Positions 35,383 through 49,067 are shown, counted from the stretch's first letter. The stretch: DNA of 64,000 bases from Anisakis pegreffii (GCA_035041965.1 JAPYMA010000516.1:1-64000), one strand, 5' to 3'. Notes: a model not told the origin generated them from the sequence alone. Program-made: numbers and translations.

Positions 35383-38300
35383 TCTAAAAAATTTGTTGAA
35401 AATCGATTTTGATCGTTCTCATTGTTCGTATAACCAAACGCAGAAAGCAGTCCTAATGGAATACACTAACCAAAAAAAAAACAAATTCAAATTGTTGACT
35501 GAGATTGTGAAAGAATGGAAAATAGCCAATTTTCTCATCATATTCACACGCAAAATACGTTCACATTTATATGGCTTGAATGAATAAATAACAACTTGAG
35601 AAGAAATAATTGATTCAACACGCACGTGCTATTACGTGCACACATCGCAGCATACAAAAATAACTGCTCAAGATCATCACATCAAAATATCGAAACACTT
35701 CAGTTTCGCTGCCACAATTATTAGCATACGTGTTTTGATGCTCGCTGGCTGCTGACCATCACCAGGTAGAATTGAAACTAGTTGAGGTAGTGAATTCTGA
35801 GGGGAAAGAAGCATCGAGGGAAAGCTGTCATCTATTGATGAGTCAATGATCACATCAAAATTTATTGTGATAAAGATGTGTGATAGTAAAAGATTGACAT
35901 TTGAGTCATATGCATTTTTTGTGTTTTCAAGAAAAAAAAAGAACAAAATCAGAGCGGTTTCATCACCGAGAAGGACGATTGGTTGTTCGTATTGTTTGGC
36001 ATAAAGCATTACTAATGAATTGTTACATCAACTTAAATGAATGCTTGCATAAAAACATAAAAACAGAATTATTTGAGGGAGCAAATACGTATCAATATTT
36101 AAACTGTACAAAATAATGCACTCGAACGGATAAATATATACATACAAATTACATTGAATTCAATATAAATTCATTGCAATACGTCATCAAAAACGTTACA
36201 TTTCTGAAGTGGAATATACACAAAGTTTTATTTGTGTAACAAACTCGTCCAAGGTTCAAACGTATTGTTGTTGTTCAGTGGATAGACGAAGAAGAATGAG
36301 TCGTGTTGAAAATTGTATCCTCAATAAAATTACTGCTTGTCAGCTTCAATCCATCCAAACACCCATCAATTCTCGCATTCTCTCATCAGTTCTTAGACAG
36401 TAGCTATTTGACTTCCTGCATTAGTCGCATTTGAAACGAAATCAAAACAAACCTAATAGTATTTTGATGATTCACTTAAAATATTGTGTGATTCATTTTC
36501 TGAAAGCTTCTAACAAGCAAAAACTTCGGTGGTGGCAATCTCAAAAATCGCTGTTTCACTATAAACTTAAGTCAGTTGTCTGGTGACAGTACAGATGAAC
36601 ACACAGACACATTTTTTTCCAGCGCTAAACGTACCACTTCGATCAAAACTGTGAAATGGTGACTTGAATTGAAGTAGCTGAAGTGGAAGAATAACTTTTC
36701 GGTATAATCACACTTGTCTTGTAGCTTAGAAGGCTGAGCAGAAACAATAGTGAACTGTTGGTGAGTAAGTAAACGCATAAATGAGAATCGGTTAACGTTG
36801 AGAAACACAAATAGAAAATGTGCAGAAGACGGGCACTGCTCAGCACTTTCGTTCACAAAAAAGCACCACATTAAAAGAGCTCTGAAAGAAATAACATTTT
36901 TTCACAAAGTCCCTACTTCTATAAAATTAAAGACACGAGTGCTCAAAAATTTCGACGAAGTGTGAACGATAAAACATGTCGACTGCCTTAATATAGAGTG
37001 GTCCGTCCGAATTTCGCTTTGGTAAAATGTGAACGAATTAAAGCGCAATAGGCTTTGTGTTCATATTGTTTCATCTTGCTTCAATGCCTCAACGGTTCAC
37101 CTCAGCGCAGCTGTTTTCGTGCGGCCACTTTGTTCGGGTACAACTCAAACAGCTGTTTTGTCAGCATCGATACGTACGCATTATGCGTATTTTCTTTCAT
37201 AGCAGTGCTTCTCTGGGAAATCGGTATAATATTACTCTGTTCATGGGGGAATTCGAGATTTCCAGCTGGTAATTGATGAGCATGGCGGATCATTGTTCAC
37301 AAATTTTTGAATTTTAATTCCTGCACAGTTGTCCAATAATGTTCTCGGAATGTATGTTCGATCATAAAGAAGTGATGAAACCACCGAACTGCTGGCAGCA
37401 GACTTCTTAAGCAATGGACGACTTCTTCAGTTCCTTATGACTTAACGTTAGGAAGCAATTGATTGTTAGACGAGGATAATGATGGTCATCTTGATTGCTG
37501 AAGAGAACGAATGGCGCTGTTACTTACTGACAAATGATATTACTGAGCGCGTGATTTTGGATGATGTTTATTTGTGGTTTAGAGGCTGCTGATTGACAAG
37601 AGAGAAGTTCCGTTGCAGAGAGTGCATCTGACCTCGTTTGCACGAAGACAGCAACATTATATTACTGCAGATGAAAGCTGAGTACGAGAAATGCCGACCG
37701 ACTTCGGCAGCTCTTGCGATTAGAAGGAAAACAATTTGAACTTGCTTGCATAAAAGCGATTTGGCATTCTAATGAATATTCGAATTTTGACGCCACCTTA
37801 ATATGCCATGCTTAAGCTTAAGCGGTATTCAAAGTAATCCAAAGTAATTCAAGGGACGAATATAAGGAGCATTTTGAAGTGATCATCAATTTTTGATCGA
37901 AACATAAGACTGAATGAAAAGTTGAACATCTCCTGTTTGAAGAGCTCGATGCACATCAATGGCCATGAAGCCAACATGAGAGCGTTGAGAGGTAATGCAT
38001 GCAATCAACCTATGAAATAGTTGTGTCTATGAAAAACGACCAAATAGCTGTCTAATTAGAAATGTTCGCTTGCGATTAATTTGAATGCTTATTTATGCTT
38101 AGTCGGCAGCTTATTAGGTATGCACACACACAGCTAATACCCGCATAAGTAGAAATTGATAGCTGAAAATGAACACGAAATTCGACAACAATAGTCGTCA
38201 ATTTAAGCGAGCCAAACGAGCTCTTTGTGACCATAAGTTGTCTGTCTAGCTGCAGAGGGCATGAATGACTGAAGGATGCAATGAATTATTGCTTAAAGAT

Positions 38301-41300
38301 GAATCTTTTTTTTTCGAGAAGCCATTGAACAACTCAACTTACATCCTCGAAAAACATAACTTGAACAGTATTGAGTGTGATGGCTTTAAGAAGTGAACTG
38401 ACAAATTTGTCAGTGTTCATTCACCGCTTTCCTTGTCATTCAAGCGTAATCCCAGCACAACTCATTGAAACAAGCATATCTAAGCAAAAAAAAGACAAAA
38501 CAACAAAACGTTAAACGTCATAAACACATCGATATTTGCCCAACGCAAACTGCTCAATAAACGTTTATCCATTGACGTTTATGCATCACGAGAAGAGATT
38601 ATTATTATTATTATTACTGCTTTGAATGGGATTCGATTCATTTGTTCGACGATCGATGCTTGTTGGTTTTTGCTGCCATCGAAAAGGAGTTTTTTGAAAA
38701 CTAGGAAAATCTACTCACTAAACAGCTGGCGTTGCCCAATCACCAGACCTTTGGGCTATTCGTTATCTGATATGATGGATGAGTATAGCAGTGATTAAAC
38801 GTTAGTTGTTATTTGATATGATGGATGATTGTAGCAATATTACAGCAATTTTAAGTGAACCTTATGTATAGCGATGATTAAACGCTAGCGGATACATTTA
38901 TGATGCGAATTTTGATGGGTGATTTGAAATTCGGAGACGAATTTGATGGAAATTACTCAAGAACTCGCCGTACAACAGGGATGTGGATACGATGATCGAT
39001 TACAGATCCGCAAAAATTTAATTCAGAAATTGAATGAATCGTTGAACTGCTATCATCTCTCGTTGCACGACAAAACGTTGAATACTTTTCGAAACTTTTG
39101 ACAAATCTAAAATATTGAAAAAGTTCGCAAAAAAGAGAATTTATAATTTGGATAAAGTCAACAAAAGTGCAATTTGTTATTTACATAAATCAACTTCCGC
39201 AATTGAGACGAAGCGTAAAATTTAGAAATATTCAAAGCAACTCAGCGCATTGTAAAAATCGATATTGTTAAAGTAATAAAATGTGATTATTCATGAATTA
39301 ACCACGCAAACGTTTCATTCATATTCGTCCGTCCGTGAATCATAAAGCCAACATTCCAAAAAAACAAAGAACAAAAAAACATCAGAGTTGGCGTCTTTCG
39401 TTGGGAAGTTGTGCATAGATATGGACATAATCCAAATGAGAGCATCGATTTGAGTCAATCAATTATCTTTCTTGACATGTAATCATGTATGTAAGTAGGA
39501 TATCTCAAATAATGCACCAATCTTATTCTTTGAGAAAAAATTTCGCTGTAACTCAATCGTAGCTTATATCAATATTTGCACGAGTTTCCAGCGATATGGG
39601 CAACTTTTTGGAAAGTTCAGATTAAATTGTCAAGAACTTACGATTTGATAAGTACCAATTTCGGTGTTCCTATAATTCATACTGGATCAAAGATATCCAA
39701 AAAAGCTTCAAATTCGATAAAAATCAATAAAAATGCAAAACTATAGTGGAATTGGTTCTTGTTCGAATATTCATTTATTGTGCTCTTATTAGCATTTTCA
39801 CATCTTTTTGCTGAAAATCTTCGAACATTCGTATGTAATTTGAAATATCATGAGTTTAGGTTCGGCAACAGAGTGTTCCCTTAAAATATGTATCATCTTG
39901 AGATTTGTCAGCGAAAAGTTATAACGATGCAAATGACCAAAAAATTGATTGGCAGGAAAAAGTTGAAGTGGAAAAATACAACTAAAAAACTGAAAAAAAT
40001 TTTGAATGCACATAACTATTTCCAGTCGCTAATGTGACGATATCGAAATTTCTTGCTGATAAAAAATGGTCGTTTCTTGGGATAATGTGCTCGAAAAAAC
40101 GAGCTACCAACAAGTTGGCAGGACTAGGAACGTAAGTAAACGCGTGAAAAAGACTGGTAATCATGTGTGAGTTTAATGTGAGCCTCTACGCTGAACAGTG
40201 CAATAGAAAAAGACGAGAAATTTCTTTCAAGAAAACAATCATGTGCTTATGTTAGCATTCGAAGATTGAAGAAGAAGAATAAGAATACGAGTGAGAGGGT
40301 GACGATTATAAGAGTGCATCTCAACGCATAGCACAACTGATAATGTGGATAAATCTTAATGGATTAAATCGAATAGAATGTAAGTGTTTGCAATGTTGTT
40401 TTTTCAACTCGATAGTAATTCGCAATCAGTAGTAGTTTATATACATTAGCAAATTACTCGTCAACACTTTCCTAACTGAATCCTTCACAGTTCAATTTCA
40501 CAACATCGATACGTCCGTCATTCGTTCCGTATTGAATCAGATCTGATGAACGCCAGTGAATTGTTGACTGGAAAAAATACACACAAGCGTAATTTGAATG
40601 TGATACTTTTTAGACATTGAACGCGTGCAGTGAGTTGATTTACTCGATTTACTTCACACAAAAAGCTGTCGTCGTCAACTCATTACCGAATTCGAGATTC
40701 GATTCTCAAATTCAATTTATTCTTGTCTTCTTCTTCCGTTCTGTTCATCGTGCTCTCATTGAAATAGCAATCAGCAATGACACATCTAAGCAATGCTTAG
40801 ACGCGAACAAATTATTTCTCTGATATACGCATCGGTCACGTCATTCAAAACAATCAATATTGATCTTTTCTTCAGTTTTATTACCAAGCAATATACTAGG
40901 ATTGTTTCTATCAATATCCTAGGATTATTTCTATCAAAGTTATGACATCTTGAAACAGATGAGTTGCTGAACATCCTACTAGCTGATCGTTTCATCAATT
41001 TTCAATTATGGCAAGTGAGTTAAACACAAGCACGGTCGTCACTATGCTGTTGCTAAGTGTATCAAGTGCCAAAGCTCTCCTAATTAAAGTAGTTCCGTCA
41101 TAATGCCATCCTTAAATAACTCAAACATTTTCTGCAATTAATTTGAATCAAATCAAAAGCTCTCCTATCAATGCTGTCATCAAGGAACAACCAAACGATT
41201 CTTGTGATCACCATTCGTTCGTAGCTATGAACACACATATTTCATGCGATTTGATATTGCATTTTAAATACAGCACAAGTGACCAGCTCACTTCCATCTT

Positions 41301-42073
41301 CCTTTGATATGGCGTTTTGTAGGCAATTAGTTCACGAACAGCTCCTAAATGAGTTTGCAACGAAGCTCTCATAAAACATATTACACGATGGAAACGTACT
41401 CATTTTTTATTGAAGTAAAATCACTGAAGTGAAGCTCTCGATTTGTACTGTTACAATTGGATAGTTTTCGCTGTTAAAAGTAATGGGTAATTATGAATTG
41501 ATGAACCAAGCAGAGCGTTCATTTTTATTCTGATCGTATTGCTTTTCACTACGAGCAGCTGGCATCATCTAGTGTTTTTCCCTTAACGTTTTCATATCAC
41601 TAAACGTTACTTTCATGTCAAGCGAGATCTTGTTGTACAAAAAGTCTACGCGTACTCCATTCAAAAGCAATAAACTGAAGTGAAAATTGCCGAAAACGGT
41701 CAGTTTTATTTGAAAATGTGCTCATATGATTGGATTCATTCTGCATTTAAATTGTTCCTAAATGAGGTTGCCTTCAGACGCAACAATTGCTTTCATAAAT
41801 ATTTTAATTGATATCGATCAAAAAATGTAGCCGACGTTCATAAACAACGTAAGAAATTCATTCGCTTCAACGAAAAAAAGAGTGCATACAATACCTTATA
41901 CGAGCATGCAACGAGATGGAAACTTTCAATCGGCAGATACAGCAAAAACTTCGAAACGAAAACAAACCAGAGTTGTAATACATGAAGATTTGCACTAAAA
42001 ATTAGTGAACATCCGTTGTGAATGAATCAAGGATGAACAGAATGAGGTTTGCTATGTGCAGTGAGAAACCGAA
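35383..42073. other. Gene-poor region
   Basis: About 6.7 kb without a supported gene. A minus-strand frame (35677-36009) has a plausible block SSIDDSFPSMLLSPQNSLPQ, but without matching neighbours. A zinc-finger-like remnant lies near 37556-37735. An ATT microsatellite is at about 38599-38618. A minus-strand frame at 37102-37293 looks somewhat coding, but I cannot place it. Two tandem copies of about 21 bp lie near 40893-40937. Confidence 0.5.
37556..37735 (+). pseudogene. Decayed FLYWCH-like zinc-finger fragment
   Basis: One plus-strand frame, with two internal stops and one at the end, reads DVYLWFRGC, stop, LTREKFRCREC, then PRLHEDSNIILLQMKAEYEK and CRPTSAALAIRR. The spacing of aromatic, Cys and basic residues, then a basic/His-like turn and P-x-S-A-A-L-A, resembles the FLYWCH zinc finger found in worm regulators and in MULE-type transposons. 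The expected final His pair is lost. It is probably debris of a transposon or gene. The identification rests on pattern only. Confidence 0.3.
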
Positions 42074-42407
42074 ATGAACTCAACAATCAATCGTGAGTAT
42101 TGAATAGAAGGAATTCTTATTAATATCAGTGAAATTTTGTGATTACATTAAAAAGAGAACTCGAAATGCAGGATGACATTCGCTGAGCAATTGTTTGATT
42201 TCCTGTTTTTGCCTTGAAGGCGCCCAGTCACGGCGGCGATCGATTCCGAACAGAACACTTTATCTTCGCCTCGAATGCAAATGCTTTAATTGCAAACAAA
42301 TCAACCGAAACCACGGAATACACTCCCAAATTGATCAGTTGTTAGCAAAAGAAATTGTTTATTCGTCAGCTGCATCCTCGACAACAACCGAATATCCTAA
42401 TCACTAA
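42074..42407 (+). CDS. Candidate two-exon short gene
   Basis: Exon 42074-42092 (MNSTIN) ends at a good donor (GTGAGT), and exon 42220-42407 begins after TTGAAG. Phases agree and give about 68 residues with the Cys cluster ECKCFNC and a Ser/Thr-rich end (SSAASSTTTEYPNH). I recognise no family. The second exon is also open in another frame (APSHGGDRFRTEHF onward), so frame choice is uncertain. Confidence 0.2.
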
Positions 42408-44320
42408 ATGCCATCTTGTCGCCGAGGAATTTTTGCCACTTCCGGAAGGCTATGGTTCTGGATAAGCATTAACAAACAAACTGTTTCTCACATATCTTAA
42501 GTGGAAGTAATGAGCGAATCGTTAGTAGAGATGATGAGGGAATCTTCTGAAATTGAGATGAGGTGCCCTCTTGAACTGATACAGCACTCCAGATATCAGT
42601 CAACATAACCAGTAAGTTCATTTAATTAGTAGTTACTGCGAAATTTCACTCAAATACGATTCAACTTCAACACAATTGTAAGACAAAAATAACTATCATA
42701 AAAATGGTTCTAATAAATAATGTGATGTGGAAGAACCAGCTTCGAGATCCAACTATAAAACTTTCGTGTAAGCGAGCAATGTTGTGAGCGAGCAATCAGT
42801 CTAATTGGTAAGAGTTGCTGAATGAATGTGGAAAGCTCTCGGACGTTTCAGGGTTTATAAGATCACTGCTTACAGGCATCTGTTATAGAGATGATTCATG
42901 GCATTTATTCAGAAATGAAGAGCTTTGAGAATGCTCAGTCATACGGCAACGTTCATATTGAAGTTTTTTAGCGTACTTAATGAATAGAAATGTGTACAAC
43001 ATCACAAGAACAAGTGCAATTCAATTATGAAGGATTATAATGGATATGAGAAACGGTCAATGCATCTTTCGCAGACAGATGCTTCTGCTTCGTTGAAATC
43101 TAGATATATATTATTCAGACGTTGTCGTGTCAGAACATTACCTCAACGATACAATTCCCTTCAAGCATTGCTTCGTGCAGCTGAAAGCCAGCATTTTGCA
43201 GCTGTGCTGATGTCCACTGATTTTGCTGTTTGTTTTGAAGAATAATTTCGATTCGTTCTCACAGAAGTCTCATTAAGAGTGCGGAAAATTCTCTTTCCGT
43301 TTCATAAAGTGGATTTTGTGCGGATTTACCAACCGCTAACTGGAGTCGCTTACTCAATGAATTCGTTTACAGTGTCAGGCAATGTTGAACGAATAAACAA
43401 TGATTCACGTTTCAACGAGTCCCAAACATTTCAGTCCCAAACTCATTAGACTTTGCAATTACCTTTCAGATCAATTCAAACAGCACTGAACGATCTCTGT
43501 AATCTAAACTGATAGGCTAGCCTTCAATTTAGCATCAAATCACTGCTGACGTTTAGAAATATACTATTATTTTAAAATGCCACTATTTTAGCTCAAGAGT
43601 GTTCCCTTCCCACAAAATATCTTTTATTCTTTCTTCTTTATCGTTTCGTGCATTTACTGCTTCTCGCTTTTCACCCAATAAGTTTGATTATTCTCCTTCC
43701 TCATCAGCTGAAGCTGTTTCGTTGGATTACTTTTGCAGTGGAAATCCCCTGTATGCTATCGTTTTGCTTCGAAACTGATGATGCATTGAAGAATTGTGTT
43801 AAGATACCGATTCCTAGTCTATTGGAAAATTTATTTTTGTACAAAGGAACAAAACGAAGGCGAAATGAAACAATAATGATGAAAAGAGTCGATTATTTTA
43901 CAAATTAGCAAGAGCATATTCTTTTGACATCTCTTTATACAATAAACGTTACTGCAACCTGACATCACATTCATCGTTGAGCGATTCATCATTTATGGCG
44001 TGGAGAATTGTGAATACTCTTCGAATAGGAGCCTTTATAATTTCTGTTCTTCAATAGCACACAAATGTTGCATTTGTACTGCCAAAGCAGAAGATTTTGG
44101 AAATGAACGAGTGGCAAAATCGTTTTCAAATACGGAAACGTCTTTTTACAAATCAACAATACGGAAGAATATATTCGAAACTGTTGGTAACAGTTAGGTC
44201 CTATTCAAAGTTGTCACAACAAATATCAATCCTTCATAAAAATAAAACCATTGCGACAGTATCCATAAATACATACATAAATGGAATACAAAATTCCAAA
44301 CTTCTCAAAACTAACAACAA
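42408..44320. other. Intergenic region, no gene established
   Basis: The plus-strand frame 43027-43245 has a somew​hat coding block (RVRTLPQRYNSLQALLRAAE), and the opposite strand is also open there with a donor; neither could be joined to other exons. The frame at 43648-43908 is probably chance. Confidence 0.4.
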
Positions 44321-45855
44321 CTACGAGACACGTCTAAACACTGCACCAGTTGAAGTGACACCACTCTTACCACCGAATGTTATTGAATTAGCAGATGCTA
44401 TTTCGGTTTCGAACACCAATTCTTTACATTCAAACTGCTTCCTCAATTCCTCCCTTAAAATAGTTTTATGAGGGAATATCAAACTTTCAAAAAGCCACTA
44501 ATTTAATTCAATTCAACATCCATTTCCACCAAAATACAGCTGTACTGAGTAGTTCAAAGAATAAGAAGAAACAAAGCCATGAAAACACTAACCTGGTGAA
44601 ATTACACGAAAATATAATGAATAATCCATTTGCTCTTGTGATATTTATGACACAGTTACGGTACCGTTTTAAGCGATCCTCTTTTTCTGACGATAAACTC
44701 ATTGCATCCCACGTTCCTTTGTCCATAACAACATCGTAACCGAGCGAAACGATATCTCCTCTCAACACATCAACTACCTAAAGTTATGTGAACATGCTGT
44801 TGAAAAGCGTCTGCACTATCAGAGGGGCACATCCAAAAATCACACTTCTTCGAACAACAACAATTTCTATTAAAGTTTCATCCACATCACATATTACAGG
44901 TTTCAATACTTCACTTTATCTCCTCATAAATATCGCAGCAATTTTCCATTGAAAACATACAATGTTACTATACATAAATACCGTACCAATTAGTAACCGT
45001 ACAAGATCAGTTATAGAATTACAAACTATCAGCGAACGACACGCTGAAATAATTCGCACGTTCATCAGTCACATTCTCAAGTTGTCTAACAACACTGAAA
45101 TGCAAAAGTATAATTCCAAGATACAAACGTTGAAGTTGATAGGAGAGAGATCGGTATCTTTCATTTCACGTTCAGAAATATTTCTTGCTAAACGAATTGC
45201 ATCTTCGCAATAATCAATGCCAGTAAGATCAGTGAACTTCAACTTACGCTGCAAATATTTATTCGCAGTTTAATAACAATAGTCATTTTCAAAGAGTTGA
45301 AGACATACGATAAGCAGTAAATTTCGTATTGAAAATGATGCTATAGTTGATTTGATTCGTTTCATTAATATTATGAGAGGACGAATAATGATAATTAAAA
45401 TGAAACCGAATCACTGTACAAACCAGATGCCTCAACGTTGATCCATTACCACATCCCATATCGATAATACGCGAATCTTTAGGCAGACCGGCATCCAACA
45501 CATATCGAATCATTCGATTTTCGGCAGATTTGCCAAACCAAATTTCACCTTCATCTCCTATATCTTTATAGTTGTTGAGCTCAACTTTATAACGTTCATC
45601 CCAACTGAAATCTCCATATTGCATCTTCGCAACAATCAAGTACACTTGGAAATAATTTACTACGGAATAAGATAAGGTTGGAGTAAGTTTTCGAGCATTT
45701 TGCAAAGTAATAAATTGAGATTTCGATTCACATTCGCTGAAATGAAAAAGGCAAACGAAAGTAGCGAAAATAAACCAACGAACGAACTATTCTTTTGTTC
45801 CAAGCTCAGATTCTAAATTCTCTTCTGAATCCGACTGGGTAGCACCCATTTCCAT
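44321..45855 (-). CDS. EEF1A lysine methyltransferase 2 (METTL10 family)
   Basis: Five exons with fully consistent phases: 45855-45788, 45604-45424, 45248-45129, 44777-44593, 44453-44321; 228 residues. A class I SAM-dependent methyltransferase. Motifs in order: LGTKEYWDERYKVEL, then GDEGEIWFGKSAENRMIRYV (family N-terminal signature), SAM-binding motif I IIDMGCGNGSTL, acidic loop LTGIDYCEDAIRLA, post-II DVVMDKGTWDAMSL, then FIIFSCNFT with the Asn that replaces the usual catalytic pattern in this family, and a C-terminal FGGKSG. Human EEF1AKMT2 methylates a lysine of translation elongation factor eEF1A in the cytosol; the same substrate is inferred here. Length matches the family. The first exon ends with GTKE plus a split Tyr codon, as in relatives. 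Plus-strand frames at 44097-44471 and 44962-45213 are shadows. Confidence 0.92.
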
Positions 45856-47640
45856 GTAAATCGAATTGCTGCCTTTACGTGTCGATTTCTAGTCAATACT
45901 GAAGACATTAGACAATAATCAACTGATTAAAAACTAATCCTTTGGTCAATAGCGAAGCTTTACATCATTATACATACAAACAACGAACGCATTCAACGAC
46001 TAGCTGTCAAAATCCATCTAAATTTTACGATTTCCATCACAGAATATTCCTTAAATTTGAGCAGTTCCATCCAAATTCAGTTAGAGTAATTTCTGAGACA
46101 TTCTTTTTCACCTATATAATAAGATAAATACACCCTCATCTGGGCGTGAGGATATTCTGCTCTTCTTTTAAGACCACAAATAAAGACATTATTACTGAAA
46201 TTCATAAGTTTAAACGATTCATAACATCGTCAATTAAAGAATTACAACCTTTATCGGTTAAATGAACTTGAAAATAAACACCGAACAATTAACTGAGATA
46301 ATCTGATCAATAAATACGAGAGATTTGAACTATGAACTGATGAAAACGTAGAATAATCTACAGTGGAGAGTAATATATCGTCGACGTATGGCAATTAACA
46401 ATTGATTTACAAAAACGAATCAAGCTTATGCGAAATTAAGTGGAAATAACCAACTGATATCTCATAATCACATCTGAAAAGATATGATTAGTTACAATGT
46501 TAATTGAGAATAGCTCGATCTTGAATTGCCAAATCACTCATTATAGTTCAATCGGATTGAAAAGCTGAACGTGTTGAAGTTGTGAGGTTAAGAAATGAAT
46601 GGAGTACGGAATGGTTGAAGAAGAAGGATTGAGAGTGAATTGGGGATGTGATTGAAATGAATGAGAAGATTAGCAGGACACAATGGAAATGCAATGTAGT
46701 AAACAATATCGGGAATGAGAGTGATGAGACATCTCGGGAATTGGACATAAAAATCATTTATAGACTACAGGAGGGGAGTTGTATAAGAGGAATTTAGAAG
46801 GCGTGCATCCTTTCTGAGTAGCTACTGCCACTAAAATCTGTTCTCCTGTACTCTAATCATTTGCCATATTCTCTCTTCGGTTTTTACATCTGATTCCCAC
46901 GATGTCTCATCACTCTCATACCTATTACTACCAACTGCATTACATTCCCGTTATGTCATGATAATTTTCTCATTCCAGTTAAATGTATCATCAATGATTC
47001 AATCTCATTTCTGTTTCTCCCCACGACCTGAACTTATAATACTTATTCTCCCACCTCAATTCAATTATTAATGGAAGTGAAGTGTCAAAACGAATTGCCA
47101 CAACAAGAAATAAACGAAATATTTGATAAACAAGTAATTAGATATAAGCCAAATGATAGCCCGGCTCATTGTCAGGCTGTGGGCAACATCAGGTACATTA
47201 TCACGGCACTCGGTTTCGAACAAAGCTTTCCTCCGCGAACGGGAGTCGAACCCGCGAACTACTGATTATTGGTTGAGGCTCTACGTCTGACAATGAGCTC
47301 AGAGGTACGGCCCAAACCGGTAATTGTCGCGGAGAAATGTTTTGCTCAACATCAAGCGGTGTATCAATGTTATTGAAACATTTGATGATAACATCGATAT
47401 AACTCTCTCGAAAACAAAATAAGTCGGCAAATTAATGTGCTCATCATACCTATCTCCTTCAAATCTATCAAATGAAAAATTTCAAGAGCATTGTAGCAAA
47501 ATTATTGTCTGCAAGCATGCCACAATTCATCGAAACAACCACCAAATCTTTCATATCCACAATTTTCAGAATGCCATAACTCAAAAATTGATATTACCGG
47601 ATAGAGCAGTGTGTGTCTTCGTACAGTTGTCGGAATGATA
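45856..47640. other. Intergenic region
   Basis: No gene seen. It contains the tRNA-like repeat at 47158-47312. The minus frame 46548-46757 is a Ser/Phe-rich chance frame over GA-rich plus-strand sequence. Confidence 0.5.
47158..47312 (-). repeat. tRNA-like / SINE-like inverted repeat
   Basis: On the minus strand GGGTTCGACTCCC (47253-47241) is a near-perfect RNA polymerase III B box, and GAGCTCATTGTCAGACGTAG upstream resembles a tRNA D arm. The acceptor-stem halves do not pair, so this is not a working tRNA gene. The word GCTCATTGTCAG (47164-47175) recurs inverted at 47287-47298, making the block an imperfect inverted repeat. Confidence 0.5.
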
Positions 47641-47881
47641 TTAAAGATTATGTGAGATCTCACTCATCATCAAGATTTGGATTTTAAAAATCCCAACAAA
47701 ATCTGAACACTTTCTCAGTCCCACTTTCTCAAATCTCAATACGACTAGACGAATTGGGGCTTCACCGAAAGCTTCTCGCACGCCGATATGAACGAAATAG
47801 CCTTTCTTCGTGTATTCCGAATCTGCTTCAGCACTGAATTTGCTATTTAGTGATGAAGGCATATCTGAACTACTTGATGAT
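47641..47881 (-). CDS. Candidate exon, unidentified protein
   Basis: An acceptor (TGATGTAG) at 47882-47883 is followed by five Ser codons, then DMPSSLNSKFSAEADSEYTK, KGYFVHIGVREAFGEAPIRL and VVLRFEK. It has good coding composition. A donor may lie after RFEK (GTGGGA); otherwise the frame stops at 47641. It could be a first exon with a start at 47862 after trans-splicing. I do not recognise the family and found no partner exons with confidence. Confidence 0.35.
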
Positions 47882-49006
47882 CTACATCAGGAAAATACAT
47901 TGTTTTCACAATTAACATTGACAAAACTACCGAATGAATGATATAAAGTATCCCTCCATGCATATGAATGAGCGATTTTGCGCTCGTTGTTGATATAGCT
48001 TTATAAAAATAACCATATCTCCTCATGAAAGCGGAATTGCTCAACAAAATATATATTTGGGTCGAATGTTACTATATTCGGATATTCAAATGGATTGAAT
48101 GGTGAACATAAATTCATATGTCACTGAGTAAACTTGAGTATACGGTAGGCTCGAAGATGGCAATCCGTATAGCATTGAAAAAACACCTGTATCTCTTCAA
48201 GTAATCATTATTGCTCGCCAAAAAATATGTTATTCTGTATGTAGGTTTTGCATAAGTTCAGCCTTTTTATGTAAAGACAATGAACGACTTGCACTGTTGA
48301 AAACTGATGAAGGTTTCTGAAGGATCAAAATGGATGGTGGCATGTGATACTATCCTTTGGTTCGATTTTTTCTGCATATTGCGTTGATGCATAAATGTCT
48401 TAAAGAATAGCATGTAATCTGTGAATATCGTTTCATACCATTCACGGATGAGTCGAAATTGCCTCTAGAAATTCAGTTGCAGTGTAGCAAGTGCGAAGCA
48501 TCAATAGAATCTGCGAACTGCAAACATGGTCAACTGTCATTCTGATTCCGGATTAAACTCTGAATATCAGCTGGAGTAGCGATTTTTAAACAACGATCTG
48601 CATCTTTCCTTAACCTTCAGGTGATGCTTCATTCAATCGTTCACGATCAGTTTGCTTCGTTGAAAACCGATGAAGGATTGTGAACGACAAATGATGATCC
48701 ATTATCGCTGATCCAATCCTTTCGATTGATTTCACTGGTGCAATTTTTGAGGCGTTTCAACAGACAACCTCAACAGAAAGCAGCTTACAAGCTAGGAGAA
48801 TCCATGAAATTCACCGAAATTGCTCCTCTGAGAATCAATGACATGGATCAAATGCAAGAGATTGATGCTCTAAGAGCGATTTTCACATAAATGCCAGTGT
48901 TTTACTCCAATACTTTGGTGATGCTAAGTTAGATTTCTAATGAAACGGCAAATGCTTGATCGAATAGTCTCAATATTGGATACAAAACAATGATAGCTAC
49001 GAGTAG

Positions 49007-49067
49007 CTGTTTATTGAGCCACTGATAATATGAACTTTTATCATATTATCAGTGGCTCAATAAACAG
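49007..49067. repeat. Perfect 27-bp hairpin
   Basis: Arms 49007-49033 and 49041-49067 are exact reverse complements around a 7-base loop. The core is GAGCCACTGATAATATGA. No TSD-like flanks were recognised. Confidence 0.9.

Noticed and set aside
35195..35587. 130-residue plus-strand open frame
   Set aside because: It lies over the first exon of the PIM-like kinase on the opposite strand and has no motif or splice support of its own.
38599..38618. CRISPR-like or satellite array
   Set aside because: It is only a simple ATT microsatellite; no spaced repeats exist in the window, and a nuclear animal genome would not carry CRISPR.
47220..47320. Functional tRNA gene on the minus strand
   Set aside because: Good T arm and B box, but the acceptor-stem halves do not pair.
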